Source of the DNA: Hymenobacter aquaticus
GTDB taxonomy: Bacteria > Bacteroidota > Bacteroidia > Cytophagales > Hymenobacteraceae
Assembly (NCBI RefSeq): GCF_004765605.1
Contig: NZ_SRLC01000002.1
Location: 248,001-312,000, forward strand
Direction of reading: 5' to 3'
Length of the DNA: 64,000 bases
The notes under the pieces are model-generated. The model made no database searches and was not told the origin of the DNA. It worked only from the letters and a program-made list of their open reading frames with translations. Below are positions 32,982 to 40,771 of the stretch, piece by piece. The position numbers and the translations under genes were made by a program. Each line of letters starts with the position of its first letter. Position 1 is the first letter of the stretch.

Positions 32982-33509
32982 ATGAAGAAACTCCTCCTGC
33001 TGGCCCCGCTGCTCCTGCTGCTGGGCGTGCTGAGCTGCAAAAAAATCAACGAGCTGCTCACCTTCGACCTGGACTACAGCCAGAATATCACGGTGCCGGG
33101 CAGCCCGATATTCATTCCGACGCCCGTGGTGCTGGCCGTGCCCGTAACCACCAAGTCGGACGAAACCTTCAAGAGCAAGAACACCGCCGCCGACCTGGTG
33201 AAGGACGTGAAGCTGAAACGCCTGGCCCTGACCATTACCGACCCGGCCGCCGAAAACTTCGACTTTCTGAACAGCATCGAAATTTCGATTGGCACCGACC
33301 AAAACGACATCGTGCCCCTGGCGTCGCTGAGCAGCATTCCCAAGGGCGTCTCGACCATCGAGCTGACGCCCAGCGGGGCCAAGCTGGACAAGTACCTGAA
33401 GGCCTCGAGCTACACGCTGCACACCAAGGTAACGGTCAACAAGGCCATCCTGAAGGACATCACCGTGCGCGCCGACACGAAGTTCACCGTCACGGCCGAC
33501 CCGCTGTAA
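32982..33509 (+). CDS. Lipoprotein, hypothetical
   Basis: A 175-residue lipoprotein. The signal peptide MKKLLLLAPLLLLLGVLSC ends in a lipobox-like LGVLSC, giving Cys19 as the lipidated residue, followed by KK. The mature part is predicted beta-rich, with segments such as 'VKLKRLALTITDPAAENFDFLNSIEISIGT' and 'YKLHTKV'-like strands, resembling the small beta-sandwich lipoproteins common in Bacteroidota. I do not recognise a named family. A strong bidirectional terminator follows at 33535. Confidence 0.75.
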   Translation: MKKLLLLAPLLLLLGVLSCKKINELLTFDLDYSQNITVPGSPIFIPTPVVLAVPVTTKSDETFKSKNTAADLVKDVKLKRLALTITDPAAENFDFLNSIEISIGTDQNDIVPLASLSSIPKGVSTIELTPSGAKLDKYLKASSYTLHTKVTVNKAILKDITVRADTKFTVTADPL

Positions 33510-33534
33510 GCTGGTAACGTAGCTACTGATAAGC

Positions 33535-33566
33535 AAAAAGGGCCGCTGGAAACAGCGGCCCTTTTT
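33535..33566. terminator. Bidirectional terminator
   Basis: Stem AAAAAGGGCCGCTG / CAGCGGCCCTTTTT with a 4-base loop lies between convergent genes; A and T runs flank both sides. Confidence 0.85.
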
Positions 33567-33577
33567 GTTGTGTGCGG

Positions 33578-35137
33578 CTAATGCACCACCGTGACTTTGC
33601 GGTGCAGGATGTTGTCCCCGATTGTTACTTCCAGCAGGTACACGCCCGCCGCTAGGTCGCGCACCGGGAGGCTGAGCTGCTGGTGGCCGGCCGTTAGGTT
33701 TTGTTGCAGGGCCGTACGCACGTGCCGGCCGGTGGGCGTGAGCAGCTCGATGCGGGCCGGGGCGGCCGAGGGCAGGTCCAGGGCCAGGTTCAGGGTGTGA
33801 GTGGCCGGGTTGGGGTAGGTTTGCAGCGTGAGGTCGGGCAGGGCGCCGGGACCCTTGGCGGCCAGCACCGTCACGTCAATCAGGGCCGTCCAGACGCTGG
33901 CCTGGGTGTTGTCCATGCGCGTCCAGACGGGGCGCACCACGTTGTTGTAGGCCGTGATGTTGCTGTAGTCGCCGAAAAAGGCGCTTTCGTTGGGCACGAA
34001 CGGGCTCTGGCTGAGGCGGAAGTTCTGGAAGGTCAGGCCGCCGTCGGTGCTGCGGGCTCCGTAGACGTCGGTGCGGTTGTCGGCGTAGTTGCGCCGGTCG
34101 TAGAAGACAAACCACAGGTAGCCCGTCTTCTGGTCCACGGTCATCCAGGTAAAGAACTGGTGGCGGCCGGCGGGGTCGTTGTTCACCCGAATCGGGGTGC
34201 TCCAGGTCTGGCCGCCGTCGGTGCTGCGGGCCAGCCACACGTCGGTGTCGGTGGGGCCGTTGCGCTGGTCGGTCCAGTTCACGTACACGTTGCCGCGGTG
34301 CGGGCCCGGACTGGCGTCGGCGGCCGTGACGGGCAGGCCGTTGGCGCGGTAGATGCCGGGCACGGCGTAGTCCCAGCCGCCGGGCTGGCTCACGATGGTC
34401 CGCTCGCGGGGCAGCCAGGTCTGGCCCTTGTCGAGGCTGCGGTTGAACACGATGCCGCGCGGCCCGGCCCAGGCCGAGTAGATTTCCCCGTTGGGCCCCA
34501 CGGCCGGCACGGCGCCCTCCACCGTCTCGTCCTCATCCACCGCGTCGCCGCCGTAGAAGCTGATGCGCTGGGGCGTGCTCCAGGTCTGGGCCTGGTCCAG
34601 GGAGCGGGAAAACAGGATGCGGGTACTGTCGCGGGAGCTGAGGCTGCCGTAGTTGTCGAACTCGGTCCAGGTGGCGTACAGGGCGTTGGTTTTGCGGTCC
34701 ACGGCCACCCATTCCTTGTCCTGCTGCTTGGGCGGGTTCAGGGCGAAGTAGCTGCGGTAGCTGAAGGGCTGGGCCGCCGCGCCGGTGCGCTGCACCAGGA
34801 GCCGGTCGATGAAGGGAAAGGCCAGCGACGACGCGCCGGGGTTCGACAGGTGAAAGTAGTAGAAGGCCCCGGTCGTGTCGGCCACCACGCACGGGTCGCC
34901 CCACACCGAGTAGGGCGAGGTCAGGGTGCGCCACGTCCAGGTGCGGCCCCCGTCGAGGGAAGTGTACTGGTTGTTGAGGTTGGCCCCGGCAATCAGCTCC
35001 TGGGTGTTCTTGGGGTTGATGGCAATGCTGGTTTCATTAGGCGAGTTCTGCACGCTGATCAGCACGTTGGGGTGCTGCGACTGGGCCCGCAGCCCGACTG
35101 ACAGGCATACCAAGCCAAGCAGTAGAAGTTGTTTCAT
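33578..35137 (-). CDS. Sialidase-like beta-propeller protein with T9SS sorting domain
   Basis: A 519-residue secreted protein. A signal peptide (MKQLLLLGLVCLSVGLRA) is followed by a beta-propeller with repeated Asp-box/BNR motifs of the form S-x-D-x-G-x-T-W: SLDGGRTW, SLDQAQTW, SLDKGQTW, STDGGQTW and STDGGLTF. The C-terminal 80 residues match a type A T9SS sorting domain ('YPNPATHTLNLAL' to 'GVYLLEVTIGDNILHRKVTVVH'). BNR repeats occur in sialidases and in many non-catalytic propellers. I do not see a convincing catalytic triad, so enzymatic activity is not assigned. Confidence 0.85.
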   Translation of the reverse strand: MKQLLLLGLVCLSVGLRAQSQHPNVLISVQNSPNETSIAINPKNTQELIAGANLNNQYTSLDGGRTWTWRTLTSPYSVWGDPCVVADTTGAFYYFHLSNPGASSLAFPFIDRLLVQRTGAAAQPFSYRSYFALNPPKQQDKEWVAVDRKTNALYATWTEFDNYGSLSSRDSTRILFSRSLDQAQTWSTPQRISFYGGDAVDEDETVEGAVPAVGPNGEIYSAWAGPRGIVFNRSLDKGQTWLPRERTIVSQPGGWDYAVPGIYRANGLPVTAADASPGPHRGNVYVNWTDQRNGPTDTDVWLARSTDGGQTWSTPIRVNNDPAGRHQFFTWMTVDQKTGYLWFVFYDRRNYADNRTDVYGARSTDGGLTFQNFRLSQSPFVPNESAFFGDYSNITAYNNVVRPVWTRMDNTQASVWTALIDVTVLAAKGPGALPDLTLQTYPNPATHTLNLALDLPSAAPARIELLTPTGRHVRTALQQNLTAGHQQLSLPVRDLAAGVYLLEVTIGDNILHRKVTVVH

Positions 35138-35153
35138 AAGTCAGCAATAGGGA

Positions 35154-35277
35154 AACCCCACCCCAACCCCTCCCCACGGGGAGAGGGGCTTACGTTAGTA
35201 TTACAATGACTTCCAATCGTGTCGTTGCAATGGTAAAATAAGCCCCTCTCCCAGAGGGGAGGGGTTGGGGTGGGGTT
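35154..35277. repeat. CCCCAACCCCTCCCC long inverted repeat
   Basis: Two arms of about 39 bp, starting AACCCCACCCCAACCCCTCC (35154) and ending in the reverse complement (to 35277), are nearly perfect inverses. Each arm contains its own small hairpin (CTCCCC/GGGGAG). The 46-base middle is unrelated. The element lies between HMG-CoA reductase and the sialidase-like gene, both minus strand. A partial copy is at 6371-6399. Confidence 0.85.
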
Positions 35278-35291
35278 GGGGAGGGGTAAGG

Positions 35292-36827
35292 TTACCGGTT
35301 GCGGCCGTACTGCTCGTGGCTGCTCACCCAGTCGGAGGAGGAAATGGCCGAGCCCAGGCTCAGCTCACCGGCCAGCACCACGCCGGCCACGATTTCGGCA
35401 AACTTATTCACCGTGCCCCGGCCCACGCAGCCCAGCATCCGCAGGCACTCGTTCTGGGTGGCCAGGCCGGTGCCCCCGCCGTGGGTAGCCACGATGAGCG
35501 ACGGAATGGTGATGCTCAGATACAGGTCGCCGTCCTTGGTGACTTCCGAGTACAGGATGCCCGCCGACGACTCCGAGACGTTGGCCACGTCCTGGCCGGT
35601 GGCAATGAACATGGCCGTAATGCCGTTGGCCGAGTGGGCCCCGTTGTTATTGGCCCCTGATAGAAAGGCGCCCACGTTGCTCACCTGCCCGTGGTAGGCC
35701 AGCTGCTCGGGCGTCACGCGCATGCGCTGCTGCAGTACGTCGCGCTTCACCACGGCCTCGGCCACCACGCGCTTGCCCCGGGTGCGCATCACGTTGATCT
35801 GGCTGGCCTTTTTGTCGGTGGCGAAGTTCGATTCGAGGTAGAAGTGGCGGATGGGCGCGCCCTTGTAGTTTTCCAGAATCCAGGAGCAGGCGGCGAAGGT
35901 GGCCCGGCCCACCATGTTCTGCCCGGCCGCGTCGCCGGTGCTGTAGTTGAAGCGCAGGTAGGCGAACTTGTTGCTCAGGTAGGTGTCGATGTACTGGAGT
36001 TTGGCCACCCGGGAGGTGCTTTCGGCCTCGGGTCGGATCTTCTCGATTTCCTCCTCCACCCAGCGGCCAAAGTCGCGGGCCCCGCGGGCGTCGTCGAACA
36101 CGAAGACCGGGGCCCGCTGCATGGCGTCGCCGATGACGGTGCACTTCACGCCCCCGCAGAGGTTGAGCACCTGAATGCCGCGGTTGTAGCTGGCTACCAG
36201 CGTGCCCTCGGTGGTGGCCATCGGGATGAGGAAGTCGCCCTGGGCGTGCTCGCCGTTCACGGTCAGGGGGCCGGCCAGGCCCACCGGAATCTGGGCCACG
36301 CCGGTGAAATGCTCGCAGTTGCCTTGCAGCAGGTGGGGGTCGAAGGAGTAGTGCTTCAGGTGCTTGAACTCCTGGCCCGAAAACTCCTCGGCGAAGCGCT
36401 GCCGGGCCTGGATGGCGGCCTCGGAGTAGTCGTCCTGCTCCTGGCGCGGAATGCGGGTGCGGGTATCGGGAATGTTGACGATGGCGTCTTCCACTTCCAC
36501 GTTCAGCTCGCCGAAGGGGTCGGCCGAGAACTGCACGGCCACGGTGTGAATGCCTTCCTTGAGGTGCTCGGTGGCCAAATGGAACGTGGCGGCCTGCCCG
36601 ACGGGCAGCTCGAAGCCCGCGCTGTCGGCGTTGAACACCGTGGCGGGCCGCACGTCGCCCTCGCCCAAATCCAGGGCAATCTGCTCCGTGCCCAGGCGCT
36701 GCCCGTCAATCAGCACCGCGTCGATGCGGGTGATGCGCACCGTGTCGAGGCGGTTCTTGATGCTGAAGGCCACGCCCTCGGGCGTGTTGTGCAGGCTGCC
36801 GCGGGTATAGAGCAGCTTCAGGAGCAT
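35292..36827 (-). CDS. Hydroxymethylglutaryl-CoA reductase with extra N-terminal domain
   Basis: A 511-residue enzyme of the mevalonate pathway, reducing HMG-CoA to mevalonate. Catalytic motifs of the class I type are seen: MATTEGTLVAS (Glu), 'SNFATDKKASQIN' (Lys), 'TGDAAGQNM' (Asp) and the C-terminal His in 'SSHEQYGRNR', plus HGGGTGL. The N-terminal 120 residues (LKLLYTRGSLHNTPEGVAFSIK...) form an additional domain of beta-sandwich appearance that I do not recognise. No membrane span is present. An ATG at 36848 would add seven residues; I chose 36827 because the recognisable sequence starts at LKLLYTRG. No other mevalonate gene is nearby. Confidence 0.9.
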   Translation of the reverse strand: MLLKLLYTRGSLHNTPEGVAFSIKNRLDTVRITRIDAVLIDGQRLGTEQIALDLGEGDVRPATVFNADSAGFELPVGQAATFHLATEHLKEGIHTVAVQFSADPFGELNVEVEDAIVNIPDTRTRIPRQEQDDYSEAAIQARQRFAEEFSGQEFKHLKHYSFDPHLLQGNCEHFTGVAQIPVGLAGPLTVNGEHAQGDFLIPMATTEGTLVASYNRGIQVLNLCGGVKCTVIGDAMQRAPVFVFDDARGARDFGRWVEEEIEKIRPEAESTSRVAKLQYIDTYLSNKFAYLRFNYSTGDAAGQNMVGRATFAACSWILENYKGAPIRHFYLESNFATDKKASQINVMRTRGKRVVAEAVVKRDVLQQRMRVTPEQLAYHGQVSNVGAFLSGANNNGAHSANGITAMFIATGQDVANVSESSAGILYSEVTKDGDLYLSITIPSLIVATHGGGTGLATQNECLRMLGCVGRGTVNKFAEIVAGVVLAGELSLGSAISSSDWVSSHEQYGRNR

Positions 36828-36940
36828 GGGGCTGGGCGTAAAGATCATAAGGCGCGAGGGTAGGGGTTCAGGTGGAACTATAGCGGGAGTAAAGTGCGAA
36901 TTTTTCGGGGATTCAGCCAGTTCACGCCGACAAATACCGG

Positions 36941-37744
36941 CTATCGGCCGCCCGCCCGGCGCCTGCCTTTCGCCTTCGGGGCTGCGGCCTCCGCCTCCCG
37001 GCTGAAGGTGATGGGCAGGGTGTATGCAACGTTACTGGGCTTGCCGTTGCTTTGGCCCGGCGTCCAGGCGGGCATCTGCCGCACCACGCGCAGCGCCTCC
37101 GCGTCGAGCACCGGGTCGATGCCGTGCATGACCTTGGCATTAGCAATGGCCCCGGTGCTGGTGACCAGAAAGGTAATGAACACTTTCCCCGCGGCCTCGA
37201 CGCTGTCGGGGTAGTGCAGGTTGTGCTGCATATACGCGTGCAGGGCTTTGATGCCGCCGGGAAAGGTCGGCATGAGTTCTATAGCGCCCGTATACACCTT
37301 CGTGCATTCCCCCGTGACAGGAAGGGTATCCTTCCGCCGGGCCAGTGGGCTCAGCTCCTCGGGCGTCGTCAGCCGCAGCTCCGTCGTGGGCCGAAACCGG
37401 GTGTTCAGTTCCGCCTTGCGCACCTGGGCCACGGCCTCTCGGGCGCTCAGCCCCAGCCCGCACACCAGCGTCAGGGCTACCACGAACCGCCGTAGCCGGG
37501 GCCGCAACCGGGGCGAAGCTGCGGGCAGCCCGGCGGCCAGCTGCTCCCGCCGAAACTGCCCGCACACCCGCCCGTCGGGAGAAGCGGCGCGGGCGGCGGC
37601 CAGATCGGCCTGGGTGCCGGCGGTGAAGTCGTGCACGGGGCGCTGGCAGCTGGCGCAGTAGTGGCCCTGGGCGGTGGGCGTGAGCTGCTCGGGGGCTACC
37701 GGGCAGGCCGAGAGGCGGACGTTGAGCAGGGGCAGGTTGAGCAT
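36941..37744 (-). CDS. TonB C-terminal domain protein with Cys-rich N-terminus
   Basis: A 267-residue protein. The last 100 residues resemble the TonB C-terminal domain ('ALHAYMQHNLHYPDSVEAAGKVFITFLVTSTGAIANAKVMHGIDPVLDAEALRVVRQMPAWTPGQ'). Near residue 90 there is one hydrophobic segment (FVVALTLVCGLGLSA). The N-terminal 30 residues carry 'CPVAPEQLTPTAQGHYCASCQRPVHDF', a compact Cys-x(n)-Cys-x2-Cys arrangement suggesting a metal-binding knuckle in the cytoplasm. I infer an energy transducer variant, or a regulator, for TonB-dependent transport. ExbB/ExbD genes are not adjacent. Confidence 0.8.
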   Translation of the reverse strand: MLNLPLLNVRLSACPVAPEQLTPTAQGHYCASCQRPVHDFTAGTQADLAAARAASPDGRVCGQFRREQLAAGLPAASPRLRPRLRRFVVALTLVCGLGLSAREAVAQVRKAELNTRFRPTTELRLTTPEELSPLARRKDTLPVTGECTKVYTGAIELMPTFPGGIKALHAYMQHNLHYPDSVEAAGKVFITFLVTSTGAIANAKVMHGIDPVLDAEALRVVRQMPAWTPGQSNGKPSNVAYTLPITFSREAEAAAPKAKGRRRAGGR

Positions 37745-37796
37745 CGGCGTAGGGAATAGGTAGATAAGCAGCGGTTAGAGGTAACGAAAGAACGGT

Positions 37797-37903
37797 GTAG
37801 AGACGCAACCTTGCGTCTCGTCGTTGAACGGAGGCCGTGCCGTGGCAACGACTATCGTTCAACGCTGGTCGTTCAGCGACGAGACGCAAGTATGCGTCTC
37901 TAC
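37797..37903. repeat. GTAGAGACGCA extragenic palindrome
   Basis: Outer arms GTAGAGACGCA (37797-37807) and TGCGTCTCTAC (37893-37903) enclose further pairing pieces (TTGCGTCTCGTCGTTGAACG with CGTTCAGCGACGAGACGCAA). This is a known kind of repeat in Cytophagales and cyanobacteria. Confidence 0.75.
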
Positions 37904-37941
37904 AATCGTTCTGGCTGACCCGCCAGCAGGAGCGCCGGCCG

Positions 37942-38361
37942 CTACGGCGCGGCGGGCGGGGTTTCGTTGCGCGCCACGGCCAGCAGCCAGTCTTCGCCGA
38001 AGCGGGTGAGGCGGTACTGCCGCCACCGGCCCTGTTGCTGGTAGTGCAGCAGCCCGGCCCGCACCAGGCCGCCGTGGGCCCAGCTGCCCGCCACCCGGCC
38101 CACGCCGCCCAGGGCGGCCAGCTGGGGCGCGGTACGGGCCTCGTGGGTCAGAAAGGCGTAGAGCATGCGGGCCTGGGTGTGCCGGCCCCGGCTGTTGCGC
38201 TCGGGCAGCAGGCGGGCCAGCTCGGCTTCGAGACGTTGCAGGGTGCGCTGGGGCGTGAAGGTGTGCTCGTCGGCGGGCGGGGGCTGGCCCCGGCGGGCAA
38301 TGCGGGCTTCGAGCGGGCCGGTGAGGTCGGCGGGGGTGGGCACGGGGGCTGAACTGGGCAT
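37942..38361 (-). CDS. Winged-helix-like protein, hypothetical
   Basis: A 139-residue protein chosen from ATG 38361 (MPSSAPVPTPADLTGPLEARIARRG). The C-terminal half reads as a winged helix: 'QARMLYAFLTHEARTAPQLAALGGVGRVAGSWAHGGLVRAGLLHYQQQGRWRQYRLTRFGEDWLL'. This has helix, turn, recognition-like helix and a wing with basic and aromatic residues. I do not recognise the family. The gene begins about 110 bp from an unusual 42-bp tandem array at 38470-38665, which would place the array in its promoter region; autoregulation through the array is a testable idea. The open frame continues to 38670 only because 42 is divisible by three, so the longer reading frame is rejected. Confidence 0.6.
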   Translation of the reverse strand: MPSSAPVPTPADLTGPLEARIARRGQPPPADEHTFTPQRTLQRLEAELARLLPERNSRGRHTQARMLYAFLTHEARTAPQLAALGGVGRVAGSWAHGGLVRAGLLHYQQQGRWRQYRLTRFGEDWLLAVARNETPPAAP

Positions 38362-38469
38362 CGGGGCAGGGATTAGCTTGCGGAAGATACAGCCGAAGCG
38401 GCAACTTCCTGCCCCTGGTTCGCCCCGCCCGCCCCGGTACGGCTCCCGCCGCCTGCCCAGGTCGCTCCT

Positions 38470-38665
38470 TACGCCTTGGTGTATCATAACCTCGTAAGCG
38501 TGTCTATAAACAAGAGGATAATGTGCAGTAAGCTTTTGTGCGTGTGCATACTGTACGCCTTGGCGTAAAGTACTCAATACGGCGTGTCTATAAACAACAG
38601 CTTCGCGTATAGTATGCACGAAAGCGTGTGCATAAAACAGGGCTTCGTGTATAGTAAGTAGTACG
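38470..38665. repeat. Tandem array of 42-bp units, array 1
   Basis: Units begin at 38498, 38540, 38582 and 38624, exactly 42 bp apart, and each starts GCGTGT(C/G)(T/C)ATA. Units at 38498 and 38582 share the first 16 bases (GCGTGTCTATAAACAA). ACGCCTTGG recurs at 38471 and 38555, 84 bp apart, so there is an 84-bp higher order. TACGCC TT GGCGTA (38554-38567) and TATGCAC ... GTGCATA (38613-38619, 38628-38634) are inverted repeats within it. Repeats are only partly conserved. Confidence 0.85.
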
Positions 38666-38711
38666 CACAAGGGCCGGCCGGGGGCTCGGGCGGGCGGCCG
38701 GCAAGCGGCGC

Positions 38712-39512
38712 TTAGTCGAAAAACTCCCGGCCGCGCACGTCGATGTAGCCGGTGCGGCCGTCGGGGGTCGTTACGCGGGCCACGCTGGCCACGAAGGGCT
38801 CGGCGGCGCTGTATTTGATGGGCACCAGCAGGCGGCCATCCTCGGCCAGGTAACCGAAGCGGCCCTGCTGCTCCACGATGGCGTAGGCGAAGTTGTTGGC
38901 CTCCACGGCCCGGATGGCGTCGTACTCGAGGGGCAGCGTGAGCGTGCCCTTGCTATTGATGACGCCCCACTTGGTGCCCTGGCGCACGAAGAGCAGGCCG
39001 TTGTAGTTTTCCTGAATCTCGTCGTAGAGGGCCGGCACCACGGCCTGGCCCACCGTGAAGCGGAAGCCGACCTTGCCGTTTTGCCGCACCATGTCGCCCT
39101 GGGTGAGAAACTCGGTTTCGGGCGCGGGCTCGGGCTCCTGCGTGATGCGCTGCCCGCTGGTCGTAATCTGGAAGGTTTCGCCGCCCAGCTCCACCGTGGC
39201 CCGGCCCTGCACGAAGGAGCCGGCCCGGGTGAAGTGCACGGGCGTAACGGGGTTGCCGCCCCCGTCGATGTAGCCGTAGAGGCTGCCGATGCGCACCCAG
39301 GCCACTTCCTGCACGAAGGGGCCGGCCTCGTCGTAGAGCAGGGGCAGCACCACGCGCCGGCTCTGGTCGGCGTAGCCCCACTTGGTGCCCTTGCGGCACG
39401 GAATCAGGCGGGCCGGGGCCTGCTGGGCCCCCAGCGGGGCGGCCAGCAGCAGCCCGAGCAGCAGCACAGACGCCGGTTTGAGGACGGAAGCGGGGAAGAA
39501 GAAGCCAGGCAT
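38712..39512 (-). CDS. WG-repeat protein, secreted
   Basis: A 266-residue protein with a signal peptide (about 28 residues, ending PLGA). It has WG-type repeats: 'GTKWGYADQSRRVVLPLLYDEAGPF', 'GSLYGYIDGGGNPVTPVHF', 'GTKWGVINSKGTLTLPLEYDAI', 'QGRFGYLAEDGRLLVPIKYSAAEPF' and 'DGRTGYIDVRGREFF'. WG repeats form beta-rich scaffolds of unknown function. The start at 39512 (MPGFFFPASVLKPASVLLL) gives the signal peptide. It ends about 45 bp before the tandem array. Confidence 0.85.
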   Translation of the reverse strand: MPGFFFPASVLKPASVLLLGLLLAAPLGAQQAPARLIPCRKGTKWGYADQSRRVVLPLLYDEAGPFVQEVAWVRIGSLYGYIDGGGNPVTPVHFTRAGSFVQGRATVELGGETFQITTSGQRITQEPEPAPETEFLTQGDMVRQNGKVGFRFTVGQAVVPALYDEIQENYNGLLFVRQGTKWGVINSKGTLTLPLEYDAIRAVEANNFAYAIVEQQGRFGYLAEDGRLLVPIKYSAAEPFVASVARVTTPDGRTGYIDVRGREFFD

Positions 39513-39660
39513 TGCCCCTAAGATACGGCCTTGGCCCGAAACCCGAAACCCGAGTCTTCACGCGGGGTTCACGGCCGCCGCCGACCTTGGGGCCGCCCGG
39601 CCAGCGGGCCAACCGGCCTATTTGCCGGCCCACGGTGGTGCGGAGCGGGTTCCGGCGTTG

Positions 39661-39668
39661 TATCTTTA
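39661..39668 (+). promoter_or_regulatory. -7-like element for the PhyH-type gene
   Basis: TATCTTTA differs from the Bacteroidota -7 consensus TAnnTTTG only at the last base and lies 38 bases before the ATG at 39707. Confidence 0.4.
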
Positions 39669-39706
39669 GCCCGTTACTGCCCCCGATTATCTACGACCCC
39701 AGCGCT

Positions 39707-40522
39707 ATGAACCCAACCACACCCTACCCGCGCTTCACGCTGGAAGCCCAGCTTACGCCCGAGCAGCGCAGCTTCTTTCAGCAGTACGGCTTCCTGCACT
39801 TTCGCGGCTTTGCCAGCCCCGGGCAGGTGCAGGACATCCTGCGGGCCACCGCCACCATTCAGCAGCAGTGGCTGGCCGAGGGCCGCGAAAAGGTCAACGG
39901 GGTGCCCATCAAATACGGTCACGACGTGGATGGCTCCCGCATCGTGCAGCGCTTCGCCTTTGCCTCGCAGTATAGCCCCGTGCTGCACGAGCTGCTCCAG
40001 GACCCGCGGTTCGCGGCCCTGTTCCCGCTGCTGGAAGTGCCCGGCGGCCGGGTGGGCGAAAACGAGAAGGACGGCCTGGTTATCAACCACTACGTGAACG
40101 TGCCCGGCTCGGAGTTCAGCCAGATGGGCTGGCACACCGACTCGCTGCGCGACGTGTTCTACGGCAAGCGCATCGGGCCCATGCTGAACGTGGGCCTGCA
40201 CCTGGACGACACCCCGGCCACCAACGGCGGCCTGCGCATCTTGCCCGGCACCCACCACCAGTCGCTGCGCGAAATGATTTTCCGCAAGAAGTACTTCAAG
40301 GACAACACTCCCGACCCGCAGGAGCTGGCCGTGGAAACCGAAGCCGGCGACCTGACCGTGCACGACGGCCGCATGTGGCACCGCGTGGCCCGCTCCCCGC
40401 TGGTGGGCGAAGCCTCGCGCCGCCGCGTGATGTACGTGCCCGTCATTGCCGGCAAGTACGCCCCCAAGCAGCCCGACAGCCCCACGCCCTTCTACCTGCG
40501 CTTCCTGCATCTGGTGAAGTAG
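39707..40522 (+). CDS. Phytanoyl-CoA dioxygenase family protein (PhyH)
   Basis: A 271-residue Fe(II)/2-oxoglutarate dioxygenase. The iron-binding facial triad is visible as His-x-Asp in 'MGWHTDSLRDVFYG' (near residue 145) and the distal His in 'TVHDGRMWHRVARS' with the 2-oxoglutarate-binding Arg following. Substrate is not clear; PhyH enzymes hydroxylate lipids, secondary metabolites or quorum signals. The ATG at 39707 is chosen because the frame upstream reads unlikely sequence. A GTGA-type tandem repeat begins at the stop codon. Confidence 0.83.
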   Translation: MNPTTPYPRFTLEAQLTPEQRSFFQQYGFLHFRGFASPGQVQDILRATATIQQQWLAEGREKVNGVPIKYGHDVDGSRIVQRFAFASQYSPVLHELLQDPRFAALFPLLEVPGGRVGENEKDGLVINHYVNVPGSEFSQMGWHTDSLRDVFYGKRIGPMLNVGLHLDDTPATNGGLRILPGTHHQSLREMIFRKKYFKDNTPDPQELAVETEAGDLTVHDGRMWHRVARSPLVGEASRRRVMYVPVIAGKYAPKQPDSPTPFYLRFLHLVK

Positions 40523-40665
40523 TGAATGAGTGAAGTAGTGAATGAGTGAATGAGTGAATGGGTAAGGTGTGTCATTGCGAGCTTGCGAAGCAATCCGTCC
40601 TCCGCGCGGGTAGTCCCGCCCTTTTCCCTCCAAGCCTTTTCCCGTTGCAGCACGTAAGGGGCCTA
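40520..40665. repeat. GTGAATGA tandem repeat and truncated composite element, copy C
   Basis: Starting at the PhyH stop codon, GTGAATGA-type units repeat to about 40560. Then GTCATTGCGAGCTTGCGAAG (from 40571) and the half core CCTTTTCCCTCCAAGCC match the left half of the element at 15183. The right half is missing. Repeats of ACATTCCCC follow near 40730-40760. Confidence 0.6.
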
Positions 40666-40771
40666 CCGGGCCACTCGGCCCCGCCGCGCCCGAACAGCAC
40701 AGCACATTCCCCCCATCAGCACATCAGCACATTCCCCACATTCCCCACATTCCACACATTAGCACCTTATC

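Noticed and set aside
38362..38670. Open frame upstream of the winged-helix gene with a 14-residue repeat (Y-x-H-A pattern)
   Set aside because: The repeat follows from a 42-bp DNA period, which keeps frames open; the matching array at 55207 is open in several frames on both strands. The repeats lie at the DNA level.
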